Source of the DNA: Gordionus sp. m RMFG-2023
Lineage: Eukaryota; Nematomorpha; Gordioida; Chordodea; Parachordodidae
Assembly: GCF_954871325.1 (NCBI RefSeq)
Contig: NC_088778.1
Span: 3,815,743-3,879,742 of the forward strand
Length of the DNA stretch: 64,000 nt
Direction: 5' to 3'
A model generated the notes under the pieces. That model did not search any database, had not been told where the DNA came from, and saw nothing but the letters and a program-made list of their open reading frames with translations. Shown here in pieces: positions 26,801-34,155 of the stretch. Positions within the stretch are counted from its first letter, which is position 1. Each line of letters starts with the position of its first letter. The position numbers and the translations under genes were made by a program.

Positions 26801-29651
26801 TAAGCTGCAGGTGTAAAATTTTACAGGGAAAATGGGCGATACCTTATTCTCACTATCAAGAGTCCCTAGCTGACCCCATTGCATTAGAGACATGTTTAGG
26901 GAAGGAATACGTTATTCTAAATGGATGGCGTCACCAGATCAACTCCTCAGTGTATATATATTTTAAGGACAAGATTTTTGGGTGAGATTGCTTCTAGTTA
27001 TTCATAACTAGACTCCTTATTTAGAGATAAAAAACATAATCTTCAGATTGCGAAGTCTAATATAGGTAATCAACGGACTCAGCAATCATCGATATTTCCC
27101 AGGACTTTTCTCAATGTAAAGGGATAGTCTCACAGATATGCTCCGTGTCTTTTGACAGATTCTCATAGATGGATGTTAGATTAGAGGTAATATGCTCCTT
27201 TGGCATGCAAGATGAGAGGTGATAAAGCCATAGGCGGATTAAGCGATTGAGAAACATATTCACAAGTACCATTTTTGGTTTGATAGTGTGTGTTGCAACC
27301 ATAAGGAAACAAATAGAGATTTGTAATTCCTTAATAATTTTGGTTCTATAATGTTTTACTCACGGCGTAAAGGTTATTGGGCAAGTTTGAAGATATTATT
27401 GAGAAGGCTTGATTGCCGGTAAAACACACAATGGTTCTTCCATAGCGGAAAACTCTAGATGATCATCAACAAAAAGAGAATAATGTAACATTTTACAAGG
27501 CGACTTCTAATTCATCCGTCTTTTTTTTGAAGGGTTATTTGTAAATTATATTGTGTCTTAAAATTTTGGAATAATGTGTGACATAAGTCAGTCGTCATAC
27601 GTAAAAAAAACACTGAGGAAAAAAAAATATTAAATATGAATATACTATATTCTTTGTAATTTTATTTTTTCCACTTTTATAAAAATTCTATTCTCCTTGT
27701 GTATGAAAAAATTATACTTTATCATTATTTTTTTTAGGACGAGATGTTTAGTGTATACTACTTTCCCAACGAATTACATTTTTTTTATGACTTGAAATAA
27801 AGATATGATGGACGTTTTACTGACTTTTAAATGCTACATACCTTTTCCATATTCACCCCCCCCCCATTCATAGAAGGTATGGTTAAGCCGTTATAAAACT
27901 GTGCAGAGCACTTAGCATTCCTGATTATTCGATAAATGCTAAGTAACTAGTTACAGTTCAAGTTAAATCCTTATAAAGATAACTAGTTATATATATCTAT
28001 GTTATGTTACTTTAAATCTAAATTTTTATACAAATATTTTAAAAGTATCGCTTAAATTTAACCGTGTAACGCTTTGCTTTTCCGAGTAACTCCATCTCAT
28101 TTAGAAAGTAAAGTAACAGCGGATTTAATTATAGTCATAGGAAAAAGTCAAGATGATCATATTAATATAACCTTAAACGTATACTATAATTTTTATTAAT
28201 AATAATAATAATAATTATGTTAAAAGCTATAAGTAGTTCTTGGAAAAATAATCCTGTTAAGTAATCCCTCAAATAAAATCGATATTACGATAATACAGTT
28301 GTTTGATTTATAACCAGAGGTGTCAGTGTAATTGTTTATTTAGTGCCTTAAAAGCTTAATTTTTAAAAAAAATATCATGGGGTGTCCATAAAAATGATTT
28401 TAATTAATTTTGACTTTGCTCATTATTAATTATAACATCCTTCATTTGATTTTCCGGCTAATAAATACTTTAAATTTCACTTCAAAAAAAATTTAAAATA
28501 ATTGGGGGGAAGGATGGGGTAAAGGGGGACCAAAAAAAATATAAAAGAAATTATAGGGTTGCGATTACTATTTGTCATTTCTAGGGGATGTTAAAGTACC
28601 GCTATAGTCATATTTTTTTTTACGCGTCTATTTAATTAATCAAGTATATTCCCAATTTGGAAACTAAAATTTATTTTTAGATAATTTGATGAGATTTTTA
28701 TTTGTAAAATACCTTACACTTTGTCCCATTTTATTATCATCCAAATTATATGGGCGTTTGATTAGTTTGTTAAAAATCGAAGATTTCGTGCGATTTATAA
28801 ATATGCTTAGGTTTGCCTCATACTAATTTGTTAAAAAAATTTTGGAGGGTCTAGTCACTGCCAAAGAAAATCTGAATGACCCCGACTCGGTGCCGCCGCC
28901 GCCTAGAACTTTTAGGTTTGAGAGCGGGGCAAGTAGGAGCCGCATTTTAATCGCGTTTTTTGATCATTCCTTGAATATGGCAGCTTAGAAAAACATAATT
29001 TATGTAATAATCAATGGTTTTTAAAATTTGCGATTCACTTTTAAAGTGTACGTGAAGAAAGGGCATAAAATGCAAAAAAAATCTCAAAAGCATTAAGTTA
29101 ATTAAATTTTTTTAATATAATTATATTAATTTTTTTTATCTTGTTATATTATACCAAAACAGCCCAAACTTTGAAAATTGAATTCTCACGTTTAAATATA
29201 CAAGAAACTATTGTTAGGAATCTCCATGAGTAATTTGCTCATATCCATATTATTATATAGTAATTTTTTAGGACCTGCAGACCCGCTCCGAGCACACGGG
29301 CCGGGCCGGGCCGGGCCGTATTTTAACCGAGCCAGACCGAGTCAAAATTTTTTTATAAAAATAAGGGCCAGCAATGCCGGGTCTGGGTCACTGATATTTA
29401 TTATATTTTAAAGATAATTCTAACTTGTTGATCATGTGCATCCCCGTTTCCTCCATGTTCCGCGTTACTCCTTTCCAAGATTTTCCCGCCAAGAATATTT
29501 CTCTCCTAGTCAGGGGAACTCTAGGGTCGTTCATAGGCGGTTTGTCGTATATATCGTCGGCGTTTCCCGCGGCATTTTCAGGTTTTTTGTTAGAACCACT
29601 GGGTGGCTTGGCCGTTTCAACACCTTGGGAAGAACTTGATACGCAACCCAT
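5688..29651 (-). CDS. Acylated globin (globin X-like), three exons, probably unable to bind haem conventionally
   Basis: CDS is the complement of join(5688..5825, 6456..6672, 29425..29651): 582 nt, 193 residues. The start MGCVSS fits N-myristoylation (Gly2, Ser6) with a palmitoylation-type Cys3, the hallmark of membrane-bound globin X. Residues 42-76 read as helices A-B with the family phrases DPRVPLTRREIFL and KSWKGVTRNME. Exon 1 ends in phase 2 at B12.2 and exon 2 ends in phase 0 at G7.0, the two ancient globin intron sites. Residues 149-190 are helices G-H (KLREPFLSAIRETLQDRYTD, then FIVQTMKEGY). The spacing from E7 to F8 is the normal 32 residues, but E7 is Thr104, F8 is Tyr136 and CD1 appears to be Ile88, and the CD loop is about six residues short. 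All splice sites are GT-AG and all frames are open, so this looks like a working gene with a non-standard or haem-free pocket. Family membership is strong; function is not known. Confidence 0.85.
6161..6360. mobile_element. Family A hAT MITE copy inside globin intron 2
   Basis: Starts TAGTGTTGTTAAATGGC and ends GTTTAACAACAC, with the usual interior (GCCAGAAAAATAT, TAGATGTCCAAACC, GGATAAAATATTGAG). A (TTTC)n microsatellite abuts its right end at 6361-6400. It fills about a third of the 630-bp intron 2. Confidence 0.8.
6361..6400. repeat. (TTTC)n microsatellite
   Basis: About ten CTTT units directly at the end of the family A copy. Confidence 0.9.
6456..6672 (-). CDS. Globin exon 2 (residues 76-148, helices C to F)
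   Basis: Acceptor TATATAAAG, then the single base that completes Lys76, then LIKQNPEFEEIIKSN. The exon ends FNDTYFE before GTATTA at 6455. It contains the helix E/F pattern TADSMMSGFSKSILLLED and FVDFLFALGNSY. The normal LGxxH proximal-His motif reads LGNSY here. His140 is four residues further on, and using it as F8 would need a gap. Confidence 0.85.
7797..7951. repeat. Palindromic repeat (family D)
   Basis: Left end ATCAGCTGGTAACACGCCAT, right end ATGGCGTACCAACAGCTGAT: an imperfect inverted pair of about 22 bp around an AT-rich self-complementary centre. A partial relative lies at 11533-11600 (ATGGGAAACTAAAATGGCGT, then GCATCAGCTGATT), and similarity continues about 30 bp beyond the CAGCTG, so the full unit may be longer. 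Confidence 0.55.
9437..9634. mobile_element. Family A hAT MITE copy
   Basis: Starts TAGTGTTTGTTAAGACTCG and ends GCCGTTTATCAACACTA, with GTAAGCCTGAAGATTTTTGC and AGATGGCAGAAAGGTTC inside. Its flanks show no clear 8-bp duplication, so it is old. Confidence 0.7.
9721..9849. mobile_element. Short hAT MITE with G/C-rich interior
   Basis: TAGGGGTCTGCATTGGGC at the left faces GCCCGTTGCAGACCTCTA at the right. The interior has repeated GGGCGG-type words. Flanks ATACAAAC and ATACCAAA look like an 8-bp duplication with two changes. The ends match the YAGRG..CTGCA style of the larger hAT at 63293. Confidence 0.7.
10376..10495. repeat. Dispersed repeat (family E), copy 1
   Basis: Shares with 14226-14350 a run of phrases: GGTTACCCACGAA / GGTCACCCATGAA, GCCTCGTGAATAGCAATG / GCTATGTGAATAGCTATG, AAGCCTTCA, TAAGTTTGTGAATCTGAGAG / TAAGTTTATGAATGTGAGAG. 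No ends or coding signal are recognised. The following 500 bp are less AT-rich than usual but otherwise unexplained. Confidence 0.5.
11861..11923. repeat. (TCTCT)n pentanucleotide microsatellite
   Basis: Twelve near-perfect TCTCT units in a row. Confidence 0.95.
12290..12530. other. Unexplained G+C-rich island in globin intron 1
   Basis: Contains GGACCGGTCCGAAT, a near palindrome, CGACGACCGG, GATCACGTGGGGC, and a purine/pyrimidine pair GAGAGGGAGGGGCC ... CCTCCCTC. No terminal repeat or reading frame of substance was identified. It may be another decayed G/C-rich transposon end. Confidence 0.35.
13119..13306. mobile_element. Family A hAT MITE, reference copy with perfect 8-bp target duplication
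   Basis: TAGTGTTGATAAACGGC ... GAGCCGTTTAACAACACTA, 188 bp, flanked on both sides by ATCATATG (13111-13118 and 13307-13314). The 8-bp duplication and the YAG...CTR ends put the family in the hAT superfamily. It is non-coding and mostly self-complementary. Confidence 0.92.
13430..13570. repeat. TAACG-rich subterminal repeat of a hAT-type element
   Basis: Repeats AGTAACGAGTAACGAGTTAC, GAATAACGCGTTCC, GAATAACGGTAACGTG, GCGTAACACG. Similar words (AAGTAACTAGTTAC, GTGTAACGC, GAGTAACTCC) occur at about 27920-28110. Such AGTAACGAGTTACT runs are known from subterminal regions of hAT elements. Ends are not resolved. Confidence 0.45.
14226..14350. repeat. Dispersed repeat (family E), copy 2
   Basis: See the copy at 10376-10495. 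This one has an extra segment around TTTGTTTCAAACAAAAGCC. Confidence 0.5.
14505..14919. mobile_element. Family B MITE copy 1
   Basis: About 415 bp. Left end TAGTGCCCGCAAATTGAGCG, right end AAAACGCTCAATTTGCGCA. It matches the copy at 20083-20495 through most of its length (AAAACGTAACACGTCCC, TATCCGTCGATTAAAAATTT, TTAGGATTATAA, AAAATGGTTGCTAACGC, ATTTGCATAAGGCCATTTGA). Confidence 0.7.
15958..16116. mobile_element. Family A hAT MITE copy with 8-bp target duplication
   Basis: TAGTGTTGTTAAACGGCTGC ... GAGTTGTTTAGCAACACTA. Flanks CCCGTTAT and CCCGTTTT differ at one base, so it is a fairly recent insertion. It is shorter than the reference copy because the middle is reduced. Confidence 0.85.
16940..17165. 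mobile_element. Decayed family A MITE copy
   Basis: AAAGTTGTTAAATAGCCTC at the left, CAGGCTCGACTAAAAATTTT and TGGGATAAAATAATTAGG in the right half, and AAATCGACTCAAATTG near the right end. Ends are worn. Confidence 0.55.
18190..18417. mobile_element. Short TIR element with G-rich interior
   Basis: TAGGCATGCGTAGCCAGGAT at the left faces ATGACTACGCCGCCTA at the right (reverse complement TAGGCGGCGTAGTCAT). The interior has GGGTGGGAAGAGGGCGGTGG-type purine runs and CCCCTCCCC at the right. The GCGTAGCCAGGATTTT motif is common in animal TIR elements. A (G)10 run lies just before it at 18141-18150. Confidence 0.5.
19000..19105. repeat. C/G-rich hAT-type end
   Basis: TAGAGACGTCTACAATG, then ACCCGGCCCCACGGCCCGAA and CCCGGCCCGAACATAATGGG. 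It resembles the subterminal CCCGACCCGAG arrays of the hAT at 63293-64000. The other end was not found. Confidence 0.45.
19934..20535. mobile_element. Family A MITE split by a family B MITE
   Basis: The outer parts are family A: AAATGCCTGGAGATTTTGCT and GGCTAAAATAATGGGTTTA on the left, TTAACCGTTTTTAAG and CCTTTTAACAACACTA on the right. A 413-bp family B element sits inside at about 20083-20495, so this A copy predates it. Confidence 0.75.
20083..20495. mobile_element. Family B MITE copy 2, nested in family A; possible PIF/Harbinger type
   Basis: TAGTACGCACAAATTGAGCG at the left, CAATTTGTGCGCATGCGCAC at the right. In uninterrupted A copies the host site reads GGGTTAGCCG; here TTTA precedes and TTAACCG follows, which fits a 3-bp TTA duplication as PIF/Harbinger makes. 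The superfamily is an inference from three bases. Confidence 0.65.
21593..21725. mobile_element. Truncated family A MITE copy
   Basis: Starts TAGTGTTGTTAAACGACTC, with a CAAATCTCGAGGC block following. The right end is worn away in AAAAATCGCTCC. Confidence 0.6.
22354..22591. mobile_element. Family A MITE copy, long form
   Basis: CAGTGTTGTCAAATGGCTCG ... GAGCCGTTTAATGACACTA, with both GCCTCGCGATTGTC and TCTATGAGAAAAATCTTCAG blocks. About 238 bp. Confidence 0.8.
22735..22866. mobile_element. Partial family A MITE copy
   Basis: GCTAACTCAATATTCTAAGC, TTGTTCCTTCTATGAGTAAA, CTTCAGGCTTGCGTAATATT, ending AAACAATACTA. The left end is missing. Confidence 0.65.
22873..23032. mobile_element. Family A MITE copy, directly after the previous one
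   Basis: TAGCGTTGTTAAACGGTTCG, AACTCAATATTTTATCCCGG, GATGGCACAAAGGTTAGGAC, AAATCTCGAGATTTAGGC. Three family A copies thus lie within 22.35-23.03 kb. Confidence 0.65.
24601..24795. mobile_element. Family A MITE copy
   Basis: GTGTAAGCTAAACGGCTCG at the left, GCCTAAGCCTCTTGATTTTC and GACCTTTGTTTCCTTCTATG inside, GTTATAACAACCACTA at the right. Confidence 0.7.
26640..27480. other. Unexplained, less AT-rich island in globin intron 1
   Basis: Normal-composition sequence with short open frames on the minus strand (26696-26893, 27111-27302) such as NLTSIYENLSKDTEHICETI and GILRRRGRFHAWSFNLC. They are not globin exons and I do not recognise them. They could be the remains of a transposon's coding region or a processed sequence. 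Confidence 0.4.
29270..29400. repeat. C/G-rich hAT-type end just downstream of globin exon 1
   Basis: TAGGACCTGCAGACCCGC, then CGGGCCGGGCCGGGCCG (direct GGGCC repeats), AACCGAGCCAGACCGAG, GCCGGGTCTGGGTC. The YAGGRCCTGCA start matches the other G/C-rich hAT ends. It is only about 25 bp inside the intron. Confidence 0.5.
29425..29651 (-). CDS. Globin exon 1 (residues 1-76, N-acylation motif, helices A and B)
   Basis: The ATG at 29651-29649 opens MGCVSSSSQG, then a Pro/Lys/Asn-rich extension, then the globin A-B helices with Trp59 at the conserved A12 position. The exon ends AACAA before GTTAGA at 29424, splitting the Lys76 codon in phase 2. Its G+C content is markedly higher than that of the flanks. 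Reading on past 29425 to the stop at 29388 (ELSLKYNKYQ) loses the globin pattern, which supports the donor. Confidence 0.85.
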
Positions 29652-30564
29652 CGCGTAAATAAATTTTGTTTAAATAATGTTTTCTCCTTTATAGATAAAT
29701 AGTATAGGGGAATTGAGGCCTTTTTCTCGCGGTTTTCTTAGTACATAATATGGCGGTTTGCTATTCGAGGGAAAAAATGGAAAGATAATATCATAATTGC
29801 TTATAAATAAGGTCAAAAGAAGCGATTTGGTTGATTGATATTATAAATGGTTAAGCACATTTTGGGGTGGAGATTTTATTAAAGAAGTATTGAATTACGC
29901 AATGAATTAATTCTCCAGGTATTTTCGAAATTTATTTGTTATCATAAAAATTAAGATTTTTTATCTTTTATAATTTAAGCCTTTTTTTTATATATTAATG
30001 TATTTTTTTTTAATTTAAAAAAAAATCACAGTTTAATTATTTTTCCTCATTTTAATTCTAATTTTTGAAAATAAATTTTTTTTAAAAAAAAAATTGAAAA
30101 ATAAACGCATTGAATATTTTTTTTTATTTTTTTTTTAAATATTAAATTTTCTCTAAAGAAATAAAAATAAAATAAAATCGATAAATTAAATTAGATATTT
30201 ATTATATTTTGACAAAAAAAAATATCTTTTTATAATAATATTATATTTTATTTTTTAAAATAAAATTGTTATTTATTTTGAAGTCTTTTAAAAATATTTA
30301 AAAAAATATATAAATGTTAATTTATAAAAAAAAAATTTTATATAACGTAAATAAGAAATTAATGAACGATAATAATTTTAAATAATTTGTTTAAAATCGA
30401 CAGATGAGTTTTCGAATAAGCAAAAAAATTAAAATAATATTCATTATTTTATAACTATATAAGAACCATTCAATAAGGTAAACCATGCTAAAATCCTCAA
30501 AATATATAGACTCCCATTATAAATGAACTCTATCTATCCCTTCATCGATTTTAGGGGGTAGGAA
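29652..30564. other. Upstream flank of the globin gene
   Basis: The first 120 bp are moderately G+C-rich and probably hold the 5' UTR and promoter, but no element can be placed with confidence. Beyond 29.9 kb the DNA is almost pure A/T with no gene. Confidence 0.5.
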
Positions 30565-30646
30565 TAGTGTTGTTAAAAGGCTCGATTCGAGCCGATTTTT
30601 AACTAAGGCTAACTCGATGTCTTAGCCAGAGAAAAATAGTGCCTAA
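30565..30646. mobile_element. Left half of a family A MITE, cut off by a GA-rich repeat
   Basis: TAGTGTTGTTAAAAGGCTCG, GAGCCGATTTTTAACTAAGG, GCTAACTCGATGTCTTAGCC, then GTGCCTAAGG passes straight into GAGAA repeats. Confidence 0.75.
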
Positions 30647-30840
30647 GGAGAAGAGAAGAGAAGAGAAGAGAAGAAGAAGAGAAGAGAAGAAGAAGAAGAA
30701 GAGAAGAGAAGAGAAGAGAAGAGAAGAAGAAGAAGAAGAGAAGAGAAGAAGAAGAGAAGAGAAGAGAAGAAGAAGAGAAGAGAAGAGAGAAGAGAAGAAG
30801 AAGAAGAAGAGAAGAGAAGAGAAGAGAGAGAGAAGAGAAG
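30646..30840. repeat. GAGAA / GAA purine microsatellite
   Basis: About 195 bp of mixed GAGAA and GAA units with no pyrimidine on the plus strand. The open frames over it (KKRREE repeats) are artefacts. Confidence 0.95.
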
Positions 30841-31497
30841 CTTCCTCGGGAGATATTTATATGAAATCACCCTATCTAAACTATTTTGTTCATTGGGGCC
30901 CCTTCAATTTCAGGGTTTCTATCTGCAGTTATTTGTCAAATAGAGACTTTTTTTTAGCGGTTTCAACGCCAAAATCTCGATTTTATAACCCTTAATCAGT
31001 TTGCCTAAATTTATAACTTCGTTCCACTTGGTATACACAAATATCTAATTTTTCTATTAAATTATGATAATTATACTAATATGAGTATGTTCTGCCCTTC
31101 GGAAAATACCAGGACTAAGTTATTCCCGCAAAATGGCTATAAAATGCTAAAAAAAAATCATAAAATCTTACCAAAAAGGTTAAAAAATTTTTTATTTAAA
31201 TGTCGACAAATTAAATGTAACAGCATTAAAAGAAATAACCTATGTATTTAATATTTTTATAAATTATAAAAATAATTAACCTTTACTATATCAAAGTTCT
31301 ACATGCTACTATCAAAATTAAATCTACTTAATGTATGATTGTCACCAATATATATATATATATATAATTACCGTAATCTATAAATGAACGTTTTATTGTT
31401 AATTTTTATTTTTCCTATCAACTTTCCTATCCTCTTAATGTTATATAAATCGAATCGATGGAGACTATATATCTCTAATGTTAAATTTTAAAAAATT

Positions 31498-31560
31498 TTT
31501 TGTACATCACATGATTCGAACCATGACTTGGCAGTTCTTCCACTCAGCCACCTTCCATAT
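31498..31560 (-). repeat. tRNA-like fragment or tRNA-derived SINE head
   Basis: On the minus strand GGTGGCTGAGTGGAAGAACT is followed by GGTTCGAATCATG. These match the pol III A box (TGGCTGAGTGG, Ser/Leu-tRNA-like) and B box (GGTTCGAATC) with tRNA-like spacing. There is no full cloverleaf, so it is a SINE head or tRNA pseudogene, not a functional tRNA. Confidence 0.55.
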
Positions 31561-32167
31561 TAAAATTTGTAATATAATCTTTCTTCCCATAGAAAATAAA
31601 CTATGTAATTTGATATTTCTGATTCCTCATTCAAATGCCACATCCAGAGAGAACTCTTTCCTCATTACCATTCTAATTGATTAGATCGAACAATTGTTCT
31701 GTTATCAATTTCCAAGGAAAATCAACTTCCGAAAATATGTTAGATACAGATACTTTGTATTCTTTAAATTTTGATTCGCTGAAAATTTTTTTTTTAAATA
31801 TCCGGGCCGGGCCGTATTTTTTTAAAAAATTTATACAACATGAATTATTATATTCGTCAATTAGATATGGTTATAATGATTAAATATAGTTACGATTAAT
31901 ATAATGTTTGGTGAAAGTTAACACTAGCTAACACTCGTAGTATCTATTACATAATAAAATTATAGTTTTCCTGCCATGGAATAAATACGCAAAGGGTTAA
32001 ATGCATATATTATAAATATATAATATATGTTATATTTTTTATTAATTAAAATATCATTTTTATATTTTTTATAAATACATAGTATATTCTCAATATATAT
32101 TTTTTTTTTATAGTATCAATTTGTAATATACTAAATATCTGTTTAGAATAAAATTAAAATAAAATAT

Positions 32168-32345
32168 GTAGTGTTATTAAACGGCTCGTTTTGAGCCGAT
32201 TTTTAAAAACGGCTAACTCAGTTTTTTATCCAGAAAATGCAAGCTTGAAAATTTTGATCATAGTAGGAGCAAAGATCCAGACATATAGTATCGAAACTTC
32301 GAGGCTTAATCAATATTTTTCTGGCGAAAATATTGAGTTAAAATA
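32168..32345. mobile_element. Family A MITE copy in the left palindrome arm
   Basis: TAGTGTTATTAAACGGCTCG, TTTTGAGCCGATTTTTAAAA, and an interior running to GGCGAAAATATTGAGTTAA, where the expected right end is missing. Its mirror image is at 32886-33045. Confidence 0.75.
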
Positions 32346-32654
32346 AGAAAAAAAACGAAATAATGAATTTTTTGTGCATACCAGGTCGAATATAATTTTA
32401 AAAAAATTTCGAGCTGGGCTTAAAAATATTTTTAGATATCCGAGCCGGGTCGGGCCTAAAATTTTTAAACCCGGGCCGGGATTAAAAAATTTTTGTGAGT
32501 ATTAACATTTACATGTATTTAAAAATTTTTCATAATCCATAGTGATTGACTTCATTAATGACATAAATAACTTATAATTTTGTCATAAAGATTATTATAA
32601 TAAAACTAAAATATATAATACATTATTTGGTTTGACATTGGATATTATATCCTG

Positions 32655-32830
32655 CAGAGGTACCATTTGTACGGCCCGGCCTGGCCCAGATTAAAAAATT
32701 TTCGGACCGGCCCGGGTTTAAAAATTTTAGGCCCGGCCCGGGTCGGATATCTAAAAAAAAATTTTGGAACCCGGCCCGGCCTGGATTTTTTTAAAAAAAA
32801 AATTTTTTAGGCCCGGCTCGAAATTTTTTA
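32655..32830. repeat. C/G-rich hAT-type end inside the palindrome
   Basis: CAGAGGTACCATTTGTACGG, then CGGCCCGGCCTGGCCCAG, ACCGGCCCGGG, GGCCCGGCCCGGGTCGG. The first 13 bases recur in reverse at 57967-57979 (GTACCTCTG). Confidence 0.5.
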
Positions 32831-32885
32831 AAATTATATTCTACCTGGTATATACAAAAAATTCATTATTTCGTATTTTTTCATA

Positions 32886-33045
32886 TTTTAACTCAATATT
32901 TTCGCCAGAAAAATATTGACTAAGCTCCGAAATTTCGATACTATATGCCTAGACCTTTGCTCCTTCTATGAGCAAGATTTTCTGGCTTGCATATTATTTT
33001 TCTGGATAAAAAACTCGGCTCAAAACGAGCCTTTTAACAACACTA
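32886..33045. mobile_element. Family A MITE copy in the right palindrome arm
   Basis: TTTTAACTCAATATTTTCGC at the inner side, CTTCTATGAGCAAGATTTTC, and AACGAGCCTTTTAACAACACTA at the outer side: the mirror of 32168-32345, lacking the same end. Confidence 0.75.
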
Positions 33046-33585
33046 ACATATTTTATTTTTTTTATATTCTAAACAGATATTTACTATATTACAAATCGAT
33101 ACTATAAAAAAAATAATATTTTGAGAATATATACTATGTATTTATAAAAAAAATATAAAAATATATAACATATATTATATATTATATAATAATCTATCTA
33201 ATCCTCTGCGTATTTATTCCATGACAAGAAAACTATAATTTTATTATGTAAAAGATATTATGAGTGTTAGCTAGTGTTAACTTTCACCAAACATTATATT
33301 AATCATAACTATATATAATCATTATAACCATATCTAATTGACGAATATAATGTTTCATGTTTTATAAATTTTTAAAAAAAATACGGCTCGGCCCGGATAT
33401 TTAAGAAAAAATAATTTTCAGGCCCGGCCCGGGTTTTTTTTTAAAAAATTTTTCAGGCCCGGCCCGGCTTATTTTAAAAATTTTGATATCTTTGAAATAT
33501 CCTTTAAAAGGTGTATACTTATTTCCAATTTTTAAATCTAAACTATTACTATTTAGAGTTTTCAAAAAAAAAAAATTAAGACGAG

Positions 33586-34155
33586 TAAATGTTGTTAAAC
33601 GGCTCCTAACTCAATATTTTATCCAGAAATTTATTAAGCAAGCCTAAAGATTTTGCTCTTAGATGTATTGAAACAAAAATAAATAAATAAAAAAAATGCC
33701 CTTTACTCTCAAAAATATAAATTATCAATCCAAAATAATCCTATCTAATAATATTAAATAAATATACTAAACATTACTAGAATTCATCTTTAATTATGCA
33801 CATATAACATTATAGATATTAAACATATTGATTCTTTCCCAATCAATCCCGTCTTCATCCAATATCTCCACTCCAAATCCAAACAAAGAATGTTTCTAAC
33901 AACAACCCATGTGATAATTTCGTTTTCCTCCCATCCACCAGGAAAACTATTTTTCCTGTCAGAAAATAACTGACATTTGATGTATTATATTAAATTTATT
34001 TCTTCTTTTTTTCAACAGCTACAATACAACAGATGGCACAAAGGATTGAACATCTATTGGCGTAATCTCGACGCTTGCGGCAATATTGTCCTGGCTATAA
34101 TGTTCAGTTAGCCGTTTTTAAAAATTGGCTCAAATCAACCCCTTTAACAACACTA
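33586..34155. mobile_element. Family A MITE interrupted by an insert of about 360 bp
   Basis: Left part GTTGTTAAACGGCTCC to GATTTTGCTCTTAGATG, right part AGATGGCACAAAGGATTG to CTTTAACAACACTA. The insert (about 33669-34032) starts GTATTGAAACAAAAATAAA and ends CAACAGCTACAATACAACAG, so GTATTG/CAATAC may be very short inverted ends. The insert is pyrimidine-rich in its second half and otherwise unidentified. Confidence 0.7.

Larger units (their letters stand above)
6673..29424 (-). other. Globin intron 1, about 22.8 kb, filled with transposon remains
   Basis: Bounded by GTTAGA at 29424 and TATATAAAG at 6673. No other convincing exon or gene was seen on either strand; the short open frames within it (for example 12307-12504, 16726-16917, 22017-22271, 25309-25551) lack any recognisable pattern and lie in AT-rich or repeat DNA. 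Named repeats inside it are listed separately. Stretches with nothing beyond AT-rich filler are about 6.7-7.7, 8.5-9.4, 10.9-11.5, 12.5-13.1, 17.2-18.1, 20.7-21.6, 23.1-24.6 and 24.8-26.6 kb. Confidence 0.75.
31776..33424. repeat. Large inverted repeat (palindrome) with arms of about 720 bp
   Basis: 31776-32492 is mirrored by 32690-33424 around a spacer of about 200 bp. Matching landmarks, outside in, are: AATATCCGGGCCGGGCCGTA / TACGGCTCGGCCCGGATATT; TAATGTTTGGTGAAAGTTAA / TTAACTTTCACCAAACATTA; GGAATAAATACGCA / TGCGTATTTATTCC; the family A MITE in each arm; AGGTCGAATATAATTTTAAA / TTTAAAATTATATTCTACCT. The outer and inner borders are C/G-rich hAT-type repeats. The arms differ by point changes and small gaps, so it is not an assembly fold-back. 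Confidence 0.85.

Noticed and set aside
26696-27302. Minus-strand frames considered as missing globin exons
   Set aside because: No globin helix pattern; the real exons 2 and 3 were found at 6456-6672 and 5688-5825 with matching phases.
29425-29658. Plus-strand frames of 67-77 codons
   Set aside because: Antisense shadows of globin exon 1.
30639-30995. 118-codon frame rich in Arg/Glu/Lys
   Set aside because: Mostly the GA-rich microsatellite; the remainder has no protein-like pattern.
31498-31560. Functional tRNA gene
   Set aside because: A and B boxes only; acceptor and anticodon stems do not pair.
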